Both the position numbers and the translations under genes were made by a program. The notes beneath the pieces were generated by a model, which made no database searches, was not told the origin of the DNA, and saw only the letters and a list, made by a program, of their open reading frames with translations. A stretch of 64,000 bases of DNA, from NCBI GenBank assembly GCA_938015805.1, contig CALLXF010000058.1, forward strand, positions 19,090-83,089, written 5' to 3'. Shown here in pieces: positions 9,801-17,399 of this stretch (position 1 is its first letter; each line of letters begins with the position of its first letter). This DNA comes from an uncultured Saprospiraceae bacterium (GTDB lineage Bacteria; Bacteroidota; Bacteroidia; Chitinophagales; Saprospiraceae).

Positions 9801-10865
9801 AATACTATCTCCTACACAAAATACGAACGGACCACCCAGTAATGTTCCTCCTGATAGATTTATACGATTTACTTCTATAGCATTGGACAATGCAAAACAA
9901 CCTTCTAACTCAGTAGCATCATTTCCTACTGATAGTCCTTCTATAGTTCCTTCGTAAGAAAGATGCCATATTAAACAGGTCCCTGGCGGAACACCATCAA
10001 AATCTACATCCGTAAAATGATCTGGTAGTCCGAGTATATTTGCATCAGCATCTGTTACGATCCACTGACTACTGGCACCAGAATTTCCAGTCAATACTAT
10101 TTCCGAACTGTCGATTAAATCTGAAGTGTCATCCCCTACACAAAATTCGAACGGTCCACCTGTAAGTGTTCCTCCTTCTGGAAGAGCAGCACAGGATGCT
10201 TCTATATTTAGTTCATCTATATCCCATACAGATACCCCAGCTCCATTTCCTACGGGACAATAAGCAAGTAATTCAATATTAAAAACAGTAGGACTATCAA
10301 CGTTAAAATTAGGGTTATTAGAAAAATCAAAAGATTGCTGCGTCCATGTTTGATTAGTAGGAATATTAGTCTCAGAATATATCAATCCTCCGTTTACTTT
10401 TACTACGACACTATAAAAAGTAGGATAATCATTATCTCCTGTTTGCCCAAACTGCCATAAGTAAAAAGGACTAGATTGCTCATAAAAAGACAGTCCACTT
10501 AAGCTCGCTGAACTTCCAGCTTCTGGTGTGATCTGAACATCCATATTTATAGATTTATCCGATAGTGCATCATAAACACATCCCTCATCTATCGATACAC
10601 ACATTCCTAAACTACTTACACCAGGTGTACATGAATGCGAATTAAACATAGGATTATCTCGATACAAATGATCGCCCACGATACTCAGCGGACTGCAATT
10701 TTGCTCATCAGTAATCACTGCAGTAAATTCCTCATAGCTCTGAGAAGCCATACACTGATTAAAACTAAAATGGGCTGTACTAGCCGCTTCCTGACAAGGC
10801 GAACCTTGTCCAAATGAGCTAACAGAAACGAAAAAAAGAAAACTGGAAAGTAAAATCAATCTCAT
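6852..10865 (-). CDS. Large T9SS-secreted surface protein with seven GGPFxFCVGDG repeats
   Basis: The start at 10865 gives a signal peptide MRLILLSSFLFFVSVSSFGQ; a longer frame to 10937 adds 24 implausible residues. The product has 1337 residues. An N-terminal lectin/jelly-roll-like region (WDIDELNIEASC) is followed by six tandem repeats of about 100 residues, each starting GGxLxGGPFxFCVGDG and running through QWVITDxQGNILGLP, TCLIWHLSFEDGL and VGNNASDLEGCFxLSNPIEV. Then comes an insert of about 200 residues resembling a beta-propeller (LFGLVDGNLITLSQTTGALL) and a seventh repeat. The last 80 residues are a type A T9SS sorting domain (FTIYPNPASHSITIQ to KRIVITN). It should be exported and fixed to the cell surface. 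The role is unknown; adhesion is a guess. Each repeat has two Cys that may pair. Confidence 0.85.
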   Translation of the reverse strand: MRLILLSSFLFFVSVSSFGQGSPCQEAASTAHFSFNQCMASQSYEEFTAVITDEQNCSPLSIVGDHLYRDNPMFNSHSCTPGVSSLGMCVSIDEGCVYDALSDKSINMDVQITPEAGSSASLSGLSFYEQSSPFYLWQFGQTGDNDYPTFYSVVVKVNGGLIYSETNIPTNQTWTQQSFDFSNNPNFNVDSPTVFNIELLAYCPVGNGAGVSVWDIDELNIEASCAALPEGGTLTGGPFEFCVGDDTSDLIDSSEIVLTGNSGASSQWIVTDADANILGLPDHFTDVDFDGVPPGTCLIWHLSYEGTIEGLSVGNDATELEGCFALSNAIEVNRINLSGGTLLGGPFVFCVGDSIPDVVGADQIILTGNTGANSQWVITDDQGNILGLPSSFADVDFDGAGLGTCLIWHLSFADGLQGAAVGNNAANLVGCFDLSNPIEVQRSGPQGGVLEGGPFTFCVGDGFADFINPGDIILTGNTGTNSQWVVTDDQGNILGLPPMLSAVNFDEAGIGTCLVWHLSFEDGLMGAIVGNNASDLEGCFDLSNPIEVNRSTTEAAVLEGGPFVFCVGDGEGDFIDSSAITVNGGVGSNTQWVVTDQQGNILGLPSSYSDVDFDSAGEGICLVWLIHYEGILSGAVVGNNASLLGGCFSLSNAIPVIRNQTVGGELEGGPFEFCVRDGEADFIDSTAITLSGNIGSNSQWVITDAQGIIIGLPDYFTDVNFDLADGGTCLIWHLSFENGLQGAQVGNNASDLEGCFSLSNPLEVLRTETTGGQLEGGPFTFCVGDGEADFIGINEIALMGNVGTNTQWVITDQSGMILGLPSSFSDVDFETAGAGTCLVWHLSFEDGLMGAAVGNNASDLEGCFSLSNPIEVLRTDDPAVCGNVICPEEEEMTLFGLVDGNLITLSQTTGALLQIIPLITDLDDFGSFTWHETEDVFYAIAGRVSGPRLVKIDRYTGLVTEVGMLFPSVSTIPDFTICEALEYNSDNGKIYASAGNNPSNNNFFSRTLFEVNTSSGACDLVGNISGSCQNEADFMAFANGVMYYTDGCPMPLNFGSINLNNGNQVFIRNVVEVESGRLDGHPDTGQLWMFDALSSELYMLDNDGQVDFVGLSYPVNLFDALIRDLEFAPFISNGVYGGILDGGPFTFCIDDGEDDFLDTNDISLSGNNAFFNQWVITDSQGNILGITDDYTDVNFEGVEAGTCLIWHVSYDGMVENLEIGQNAFELEGCFGLSNPIEVIRESGADCGNVVAEEPLSSFTIYPNPASHSITIQNDFMDIQLIKIEIYNLEGRLVKSIDDYNMIDRAPINISDLASGIYSVHLVTGGRLVNHKRIVITN

Positions 10866-11052
10866 AATGATTAAAGTTTTTAAGTATTTTAAATAACGAC
10901 AACCGAAATAGGTTATCCGATTAAAATGGAATAACAAACTGCAAAAATTATTCAGAGGGGGGAATTCTGTAAGAAGATCTATAAAAATACGATAAGTGTG
11001 CCTATAGTATCAAGGGTTAAACAACTTTTATCTTAATGACGTGTAGCTGTCA

Positions 11053-11083
11053 TAAAAATAGACCCATCTGGAGACGAGCCTAT
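11053..11083 (-). terminator. Probable terminator of the vWA gene
   Basis: On the minus strand an eight-pair stem (ATAGGCTC with GGGTCTAT, two G-T pairs) is followed by TTTTTATG. It starts 33 bp after the stop codon of the gene at 11117. Confidence 0.5.
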
Positions 11084-11116
11084 TATTAAAACTGTTTTTT
11101 TTATACTGATTGGCGA

Positions 11117-13264
11117 TTAATCTCTCTTTGCAATAGCACCTTGCATCTCAGAAAATGATTTTGCTAGTCTGATAAACTCAGCTCGATAACCTTCCTCGTC
11201 TTTTCCTTTTGCCTTGGAGGCCAATGAAATAACTTTTTCAAAACTAGCATCTTCGGAATAAGCTGACTGTCTTAATAATAATCCAAATTGGGCTACAGCC
11301 AAAGAAAATCTGATATCATCATTACAGCTTTCTATAGATTTTTCCTTAGGGCTAATCACATTTTCTATCATTTTACTTTTAGCTCCCTTTGGAGTTTTAT
11401 ACCTAAATTTTATAGTTGCCAGTTCGTCATTATGTTTAGAGCTAGGTCTTGTTTTACTACCTTGATATCTTAAAGGATCAACAGATGATTTAAAACTGCT
11501 CTTACTTCCGACTGTTATGATCTCATAAATAGCGGTTACGACATGACCAGATCCCATTTCTCCAGCGTCTTTAGTATCATCATTAAAATCTTCTTTAGCT
11601 AGCAGTCTATTTTCGTATCCTACAAGACGGTATGACTGTACGTGAGATGGGTTAAATTCGATCTGTAACTTTACATCTTTTGCTATGGTAAATAATGTTC
11701 CTCCAAATTCGCTAACTAAGACTTTACGGGCTTCTTGTATATTATCGATGTAGGCATGATTTCCATTTCCCTTATCTGCTAGGGTTTGCATTTTCTCGTC
11801 TTTGTAATTCCCCATCCCAAAACCCAGCACCGATAAAAACACTCCAGACTTACGTTCTTTTTCTATCAGCTTTTCTAAAGCATCGTTACTGCTAGCTCCT
11901 ACATTAAAATCACCATCAGTAGCAAGAATGATTCTATTATTGCCATCTTTAATAAAATTATCTTTTGCTATTTTATAAGCCGTAAGGATACCTTCCGCTC
12001 CTGCTGTAGAACCACCTGCTCCTAAACTATTTACCACATTTATAATTTTTTCCTTATCGCTGGCTGAGGTAGATTCTAATGCTACGCCTGCAGATCCAGC
12101 ATAGGTTACAATCGCTACTCGATCTTCTGATCTTAAATTATTAATCAGCATTTTAAAGGAAGATTTAAGAAGAGGTAATTTACTTACATTATTCATAGAG
12201 CCAGATACATCAATGAGAAAAACCATATTACTAGCCGGCAAATTTTCTGTAGGAATCTCTTTACCCTGTAATCCGATATGCATCAGCTGATGATCACTAT
12301 TCCATGGACAACTGGTCAGTGTACTGTGGAGTGCAATAGGATCATTACCTTCTGGCTGAGGATAATCATAATGGAAATAATTAATCATTTCCTCTATCCT
12401 CACGGCATCGGTAGGCGGCAGCATTCCATTATCTATAAAACGCCTTAAGTTACTATACCCTGCTCTATCTACATCCACTGCAAAAGTGGATAAAGCCTCA
12501 GTCATCGGATCAACAAAACTATTCTCCACAAACTGACCATACTGTTCGTTATCTATCGTACGATCAGGATGTTCATGATCTGAGTGGTGATGGAAATGTC
12601 TATTAGGATCATCCGGATGAATACGCTGTGGATTATGAGTTGAAAGTTGCACAGCTTGTTTTTGTTTATGATTTCCATTTGGAATAGACGATGCTGATAC
12701 TCTAATACCATCCACGTACATATTTTGTGCATTGGAACGAGAACCTCTTACAGATATGTCAGTGCTTTTATTCGTTGTCTTCAGCCCTTTCGATTTGGCG
12801 GCTATGACTCCAATAGATTTTGTAGGCATAGACCTTATTTGTTCGCTAGTGACAACTTTACCTTGTGTGGTATTATCTTGATGTATGAGAGGTGCCCTAT
12901 AAGCCTTTACAACGACTTGATCCAACAAGACGCCTTCACTCATAGTAAGGTTTATTTTAACAACCTTACCCTCGTACAATACTACACCAGTTACGCGACT
13001 GGTCTCATACCCTATGTAACTTGCTACTAGGGTATATACTCCTGGTTCTATTCCAGTAAAAACATAATTACCGTCAAAGTCGGTGGTAGTACCTGTAATG
13101 AATACATCCTTTTTATACAAAGTAACTTCAGCAGCGATAAGCCCCTCTCCGATCTCCTTATCTATAACTTTGCCCTGTATCGAAGCCTGGCCAGAAATTA
13201 TAGAAAATGAAATGATCCATAAAGATGTGATTCTAATAATTGAAAATAGCAATCGTTTAATCAT
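11117..13264 (-). CDS. vWA domain protein with carboxypeptidase-like and plug-like N-terminal modules
   Basis: 715 residues with a signal peptide (about 1-26). In order: a carboxypeptidase-regulatory-like domain (about 28-110, YTLVASYIGYETSRV), a short segment that looks like part of a TonB-receptor plug (residues 170-196, ISVRGSR and VDGIRVSASSIPN), a His-rich stretch (seven His between 216 and 232), the N-terminal domain common to YfbK-type proteins (TEALSTFAVDVDRAGYSNLRRF), then a von Willebrand A domain with MIDAS motif DVSGS at 352-356 and ATDGDFN later, and the YfbK-type C-terminal domain. It should be periplasmic or outer-membrane bound and bind partners through a metal-dependent site. 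Its neighbours are a rhodanese protein and an ECF sigma/anti-sigma pair whose membrane protein carries the same plug-like segment. Confidence 0.85.
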   Translation of the reverse strand: MIKRLLFSIIRITSLWIISFSIISGQASIQGKVIDKEIGEGLIAAEVTLYKKDVFITGTTTDFDGNYVFTGIEPGVYTLVASYIGYETSRVTGVVLYEGKVVKINLTMSEGVLLDQVVVKAYRAPLIHQDNTTQGKVVTSEQIRSMPTKSIGVIAAKSKGLKTTNKSTDISVRGSRSNAQNMYVDGIRVSASSIPNGNHKQKQAVQLSTHNPQRIHPDDPNRHFHHHSDHEHPDRTIDNEQYGQFVENSFVDPMTEALSTFAVDVDRAGYSNLRRFIDNGMLPPTDAVRIEEMINYFHYDYPQPEGNDPIALHSTLTSCPWNSDHQLMHIGLQGKEIPTENLPASNMVFLIDVSGSMNNVSKLPLLKSSFKMLINNLRSEDRVAIVTYAGSAGVALESTSASDKEKIINVVNSLGAGGSTAGAEGILTAYKIAKDNFIKDGNNRIILATDGDFNVGASSNDALEKLIEKERKSGVFLSVLGFGMGNYKDEKMQTLADKGNGNHAYIDNIQEARKVLVSEFGGTLFTIAKDVKLQIEFNPSHVQSYRLVGYENRLLAKEDFNDDTKDAGEMGSGHVVTAIYEIITVGSKSSFKSSVDPLRYQGSKTRPSSKHNDELATIKFRYKTPKGAKSKMIENVISPKEKSIESCNDDIRFSLAVAQFGLLLRQSAYSEDASFEKVISLASKAKGKDEEGYRAEFIRLAKSFSEMQGAIAKRD

Positions 13265-13416
13265 AGCATTACGTTTTAAGAATTAATGAATAAATAACTG
13301 CTGGCTTTATATATAGATTAATATAGTTTGATTTAAGAGAAGATGTCTTTAATACCTAACAACTTGTCGTCGCGAACATCTAGAGATTCGTTTATATAAT
13401 CCTACAGTATCCAGCA

Positions 13417-14028
13417 TTAGTTAAGCTTTACAGAAGTATTTTTATTTAAAAAGAGAGGTTTAAAATAACCCGGGATTTTTATTTCATCTCCTTCAAATTC
13501 CAGTACCGTGTCGTCTACTGGTAACAAAGGTCCTAGCTCATAGATATCCTCATACCCGTATCCATAGAGATTTATAAAAGTGGGAATATTAAGGGCGAGT
13601 GGAGGTAGTTTTGAAGCCAAGGAAGAAGGGCCGAACCGAAAATTATTATTACAATATATTAACACTCTGGTGTCTTTAGATGGAATTACGCTGGCTAAAT
13701 TATCTTTGGTAAAATCTGAGAAATTTAAATGCACAGCTCCTTTAACATGCATCTTTCTAAACGCATCTGCAGATCTTGTATCTAGAATAATGGTATTTTC
13801 TTCTTTAGACATTTTAAGAAAATCCTCTACACTAATTCTTCGCTGGCTACGATAATGTTCGATATTATTTGTGAGTTTTTTAAAACTGCTAAAATCTATG
13901 GACTCGTTTTTTTCAATAATTGCTACTTTATTAGTTAACTCTTTTCCAGTGGGTTTCTTACCATTGACGGAAGTCCATAATCCTACAGATGTAAAAATTG
14001 CTAAACCGATCATCATTACTAGTTTCAT
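13417..14028 (-). CDS. Exported rhodanese-like domain protein
   Basis: 203 residues with an N-terminal signal or anchor segment (MKLVMMIGLAIFTSVGLWTS). The rhodanese domain spans about 63-170, with ILDTRSADAFRKMHVKGAVHL and the active loop CNNNFR, where Cys126 is the expected persulfide-forming residue and Arg131 closes the six-residue loop typical of sulfur transferases. The domain shows GYGYEDIYELG near its end. It should act outside the cytoplasm, perhaps in sulfur relay or redox repair. It lies 152 bp upstream of the vWA gene on the same strand and diverges from the ECF sigma gene 69 bp away. The acceptor of the sulfur is unknown. Confidence 0.8.
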   Translation of the reverse strand: MKLVMMIGLAIFTSVGLWTSVNGKKPTGKELTNKVAIIEKNESIDFSSFKKLTNNIEHYRSQRRISVEDFLKMSKEENTIILDTRSADAFRKMHVKGAVHLNFSDFTKDNLASVIPSKDTRVLIYCNNNFRFGPSSLASKLPPLALNIPTFINLYGYGYEDIYELGPLLPVDDTVLEFEGDEIKIPGYFKPLFLNKNTSVKLN

Positions 14029-14097
14029 AATTAAAAATTTAAAAGATTAATAAATTGATTACGGAAGTGAGATGTACAGAACACTGCGATTACATAA

Positions 14098-14697
14098 ATG
14101 AGATCAGATTATTATAAATATATTTGTGCAGGCGTGGAATGGTTTAAAACAAAACATATCGATCTCACAGACAATGAGCTCCTAGAGCGTATTGCGAAAG
14201 ACGGTTCTCAGGAATGGAGTACGGCACTGTTTAGTCGATATGTAGAGATGATCTATGGAGTCTGTATGAAGTATTATAAAAACCCTTCTGATAGTAAAGA
14301 TGCTACGATGGATATCTATGAAAAATTTTGCACCAAAGTAAAAACTCATAATATAGAATACTTCAAATCGTGGTTATACACTCTAGTCAAAAACCACTGT
14401 CTCGAAAAATTGCGAAAATCCAATCGAGATAGAGAGAAATTTAATGCTATTCCTCTTGTGCAATCTGAGGATTTTTTTCATCCCTTTAGTGAAGACCAAA
14501 AAGAATTAGTTCTTATAAAGCTCGAGGAGTGTATGACTAAATTAAAAGAAGAGCAAAGAGTATGTATCGATTTATTTTATCTCCAAAAAAAAAGTTATGA
14601 GGAAATTGTCGATACATTGAAACTGGAATGGAAGCGTGTACGTTCTTTAATACAGAATGGACGCCGTAATTTAAAAATCTGTTTAGAAAAAGAGTGA
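14098..14697 (+). CDS. ECF-type RNA polymerase sigma factor
   Basis: 199 residues. Region 2 is visible in LFSRYVEMIYGVCMKYYKNPSDSKDATMDIYEKFC followed by WLYTLVKNHCLEKLRKSN, and region 4 in CIDLFYLQKKSYEEIVDTLKLEWKRVRSLIQNGRRNLK with a helix-turn-helix. It directs RNA polymerase to a stress or surface-signal regulon that I cannot define. The stop codon overlaps the GTG start of the next gene (GTGA), which is the translational coupling usual for a sigma factor and its membrane-bound partner. The gene diverges from the rhodanese gene, so one intergenic region of 69 bp serves both. Confidence 0.88.
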   Translation: MRSDYYKYICAGVEWFKTKHIDLTDNELLERIAKDGSQEWSTALFSRYVEMIYGVCMKYYKNPSDSKDATMDIYEKFCTKVKTHNIEYFKSWLYTLVKNHCLEKLRKSNRDREKFNAIPLVQSEDFFHPFSEDQKELVLIKLEECMTKLKEEQRVCIDLFYLQKKSYEEIVDTLKLEWKRVRSLIQNGRRNLKICLEKE

Positions 14698-16145
14698 ATA
14701 CTAATCCGACATATCAACAAGAATTATTACGGAAGTATATCGATGGCTCGATTACGGAAGCTGAACGCCATGCTTTAGATAAATTGGCATTGGACGATCC
14801 CTTTTTGTTTGATGCTTTAGAGGGAATATATGTAAACAAAAAGCAATCTTCTCGAGAGATAGAAGAAATACAAAAAAACATTGGCTCCAGCCAAAATAAT
14901 AAATCTACTAAAAGTCGTCGAATAGTTCCATGGCAGTGGATGTCCATAGCTGCAGGTATTTTAATAGTGATGGCTATAGGATTTCTGATACAGCCTAAAC
15001 AAGATATGAAATGGAACAAAACCACTGCGGAGAGTGCAAGTAGACTTCCGTCAATAGATAAGTATGCTGCATACGATGAAGCTGGTCAGGAAGCGATCTC
15101 AGAAAGTCAAATGGCAGAAAACAGAATGGATATCACTGATCGGGATACCGCAGATAGTATAGAGCCTTCCGCAACTGAGCATAAAGATAGTATCTCTTCA
15201 ATCGCTAGGTTTGATAGCTCTATGAAAAAGAATGAACCAGTATCGTTTAGGGAGGAACAAATTGCCATGAATGATATAAAATCCTTGCCTAATAGAGAAT
15301 TTGATGATATAACATCATCTCCTACGGACATCAATAATACCGATGATATACCGATATCCGTAAGAGGATCGAGAACTGAAGCTACTAATGTTTATATCGA
15401 TGGAATCCGTGTCAGCCAATCCAATATTCCAAATACCACTAAAAAAACGGAAGATTCTGAGTCCCTAGAACCTATGGCTACTAATGCCTCAATGGCCAAA
15501 AAGTCAAAGTCAAAAACTAATGAAAAGACAAGAAAGACATCTATAGAAAACGATGATGTCCTTGCCGAAGATATAACATCCAAGAATACTCAAATAACGG
15601 GTTACGTTAAGGACGAAAGCGGGCTAGCACTAATCGGAGCCAATGTCTTAGATCCCAAAACTAATGCTGCAACCTTGACTGATATAGATGGGAAATTTGA
15701 ATTGAACTATAGTAGCAATTCAGAGTTGCTCGAGATCAGTTATACTGGCTATGCGACTAAACTTATTCCATTAGATGGAAGTCCTACTTATGACATTATT
15801 ATGGAAGAAGGAGCTCTTCTAGACGAGGTGATAGTTTCTCAAAATTTTGGCTCCAAAGTATTAAAATCTAGTTTGCAAAAAACACGACCTATGCAAGGTT
15901 TTGATTTATTTACTGCTTATGTAAAGGAAAGTATAATCCTACCAGAAGGATGTGAAGGAGGCACTGTCACCTTATCATTTACAATAACAACAGATGGCAA
16001 TCTAGAAAATATCAAAGTAGAAAATGCCAATTATCCAGCTTGCTCGACAGAAGCAATCAGACTCCTAAAAAATGGTGGCAAATGGGTCACTACCCCACCT
16101 CGACAAACAGTAGAGACGGAGTATATTATGAAGATGAATTATTAG
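14694..16145 (+). CDS. Membrane anti-sigma-like protein fused to carboxypeptidase-like and TonB C-terminal-like domains
   Basis: 483 residues, starting with GTG inside the sigma factor stop. A short cytoplasmic part (1-77) is followed by one membrane helix (about 78-99, IVPWQWMSIAAGILIVMAIGFLI) and a long periplasmic part. That part has a low-complexity Ser/Asp-rich linker, a plug-like segment at 221-247 (ISVRGSR, YIDGIRVSQSNIPN) nearly identical to the one in the nearby vWA protein, a carboxypeptidase-regulatory-like domain (about 300-375, ITGYVKDESGLALIGANV) and a C-terminal domain like that of TonB (VTLSFTITTDGNLENIKV, then ACSTEAIRLLKNGGKW). The coupling and topology argue for an anti-sigma factor that senses an envelope signal. 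A classical zinc anti-sigma motif is not seen. The role of the TonB-like end is inferred. Confidence 0.75.
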   Translation: MNTNPTYQQELLRKYIDGSITEAERHALDKLALDDPFLFDALEGIYVNKKQSSREIEEIQKNIGSSQNNKSTKSRRIVPWQWMSIAAGILIVMAIGFLIQPKQDMKWNKTTAESASRLPSIDKYAAYDEAGQEAISESQMAENRMDITDRDTADSIEPSATEHKDSISSIARFDSSMKKNEPVSFREEQIAMNDIKSLPNREFDDITSSPTDINNTDDIPISVRGSRTEATNVYIDGIRVSQSNIPNTTKKTEDSESLEPMATNASMAKKSKSKTNEKTRKTSIENDDVLAEDITSKNTQITGYVKDESGLALIGANVLDPKTNAATLTDIDGKFELNYSSNSELLEISYTGYATKLIPLDGSPTYDIIMEEGALLDEVIVSQNFGSKVLKSSLQKTRPMQGFDLFTAYVKESIILPEGCEGGTVTLSFTITTDGNLENIKVENANYPACSTEAIRLLKNGGKWVTTPPRQTVETEYIMKMNY

Positions 16146-16212
16146 TCATAGCTCATCTTTAATTTTTTATTCTTTTTCAAAAACTTATCCATCTATAACT
16201 TGTTTGTAGAAT

Positions 16213-16902
16213 ATGAAAAATATCGTAATCATAGGAGCCTCCTCCGGGATAGGAAAAGCAACTGCTGATTTATTATCTGGTCAAGGTCACAAAGTATACG
16301 GAACTTATAATTCAGGAGAGATCAGTGCAGACATCGAAACGCAGCAACTAGATGTTACAGATGATGTAATAGATGCAAGTGCAATACCCGATCATATAGA
16401 TGGTATAATATATTGTCCAGGAAGTATAAATCTAAAACCCTTTAGTAGAATAAAGCCAGAGTCGTTTGTAGAAGATTTTAACCTACAAGTAATCGGTGCG
16501 ATCAAAACGATACAAGCACTTCTTCCTAATTTAAAAAAATCAGACCAGGCATCGATCGTTTTATTCTCTACGGTGGCCGTACAAAGTGGTTTTAATTTCC
16601 ACAGTCAAGTATCAGTTTCTAAAGGAGCTATAGAAGGTTTAACAAAAGCACTGGCGGCAGAATTTGCTCCTAAGATTAGAGTAAATGCGATCGCACCTTC
16701 TCTAACCCATACACCTCTTGCGAGTAAATTATTATCTACAGAAGAAAAAATAGAAGCTAACGGCAAGAGACACCCGATGCAGAGAATAGGGACTGCAGAA
16801 GACATTGCGGAGATGGCTGGTTTTCTCATCTCTGATAAATCGAGCTGGATTACGGGACAAATTATGCATGTCGACGGAGGCATGTCCACTATTAAAAACT
16901 AA
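16213..16902 (+). CDS. Short-chain dehydrogenase/reductase family protein lacking the catalytic Tyr
   Basis: 229 residues with a Rossmann fold. The cofactor motif GASSGIG is at residues 8-14. The usual YxxxK catalytic pair is altered: Lys137 is present in SVSKGAIEGLTKALAAEF, but the residue four places before it is Val133, not Tyr. The C-terminal RVNAIAPSLTHTPLASKLLS and WITGQIMHVDGGMS are typical of the classical SDR group. It may bind NAD(P)H without normal SDR catalysis, or use another residue. It heads a run of three genes on the plus strand with two small proteins that follow closely; related trios are found near photolyase genes in Flavobacteriia, from memory, but no photolyase is in this window. 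Confidence 0.8.
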   Translation: MKNIVIIGASSGIGKATADLLSGQGHKVYGTYNSGEISADIETQQLDVTDDVIDASAIPDHIDGIIYCPGSINLKPFSRIKPESFVEDFNLQVIGAIKTIQALLPNLKKSDQASIVLFSTVAVQSGFNFHSQVSVSKGAIEGLTKALAAEFAPKIRVNAIAPSLTHTPLASKLLSTEEKIEANGKRHPMQRIGTAEDIAEMAGFLISDKSSWITGQIMHVDGGMSTIKN

Positions 16903-16906
16903 AATT

Positions 16907-17080
16907 ATGTTTGGATTATTTAAAAAGAAATCACCAATAGAAAAATTACAAGAACAGTATCAGGCTTTAATGAAAGAGTCTTTTGACCTTTCTAAAATAG
17001 ATCGTAAAAAAGCAGATGAAAAAGTAGCAGAGGCAGAAATCATCGCACAAGAAATAGAAAAGCTCAAAGCAAATGGATAA
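16907..17080 (+). CDS. Lacal_2735-type small charged protein
   Basis: 57 residues beginning MFGLFKKKSPIEKL. I start it at the ATG at 16907, four bases after the SDR stop; a longer frame from 16805 only overlaps the SDR gene. The sequence is a single charged helix or coiled coil (EKLQEQYQALMKESFDLSKIDRKKADEKVAEAE). It resembles the small protein family named Lacal_2735 in Flavobacteriia; no activity is known to me. Its end overlaps the start of the next gene by 8 bp, so the three genes are very likely one operon. Confidence 0.7.
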   Translation: MFGLFKKKSPIEKLQEQYQALMKESFDLSKIDRKKADEKVAEAEIIAQEIEKLKANG

Positions 17081-17348
17081 GTTATCTCCTAGAGATCACG
17101 ATCGGATTATCGGAATGGCATGGGAAGATCGAACTCCTTTTGAAGCGATCAAATTCCAATTTGGGCTATCAGAATCCGATGTTATTAAGCTCATGCGGCG
17201 TTCCTTAAAGCGTTCTAGTTTTAATCTGTGGCGTAAAAGAGCCCATCAAATCAGTCAAAAACATCGCAAAAAAAGAAGCGAGGATATCGATCGTTTTAAG
17301 TGTTCAAGACAGCGTATCATCAGCAACAACAAAATATCTAAGCGGTAA
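17073..17348 (+). CDS. TIGR03643-type small protein
   Basis: 91 residues, beginning MDKLSPRDHDRIIGMAWEDRTPFEAIKFQFGLSE, the recognisable start of the TIGR03643 family. The first half looks like a helix-turn-helix (TPFEAIKFQFGLSESDVIKLMRRSLK) and the C-terminal part is very basic (HRKKRSEDIDRFKCSRQR), which suggests nucleic acid binding. The function is not established. The ATG overlaps the end of the preceding gene by 8 bp. Confidence 0.75.
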   Translation: MDKLSPRDHDRIIGMAWEDRTPFEAIKFQFGLSESDVIKLMRRSLKRSSFNLWRKRAHQISQKHRKKRSEDIDRFKCSRQRIISNNKISKR

Positions 17349-17399
17349 TAAATATTAGACTAATAGTTTTTAGACTTTTATAATCCTAGATTGCAAGTT

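Noticed and set aside
6852..10865. Repeated DNA segments about 300 bp long as possible mobile elements
   Set aside because: They are in-frame protein repeats within one gene, without terminal inverted repeats or transposase.
16805..16906. Extension of the small Lacal_2735-type protein into the SDR gene
   Set aside because: The extra residues are an out-of-frame reading of the SDR C-terminus; the ATG at 16907 matches the family start.
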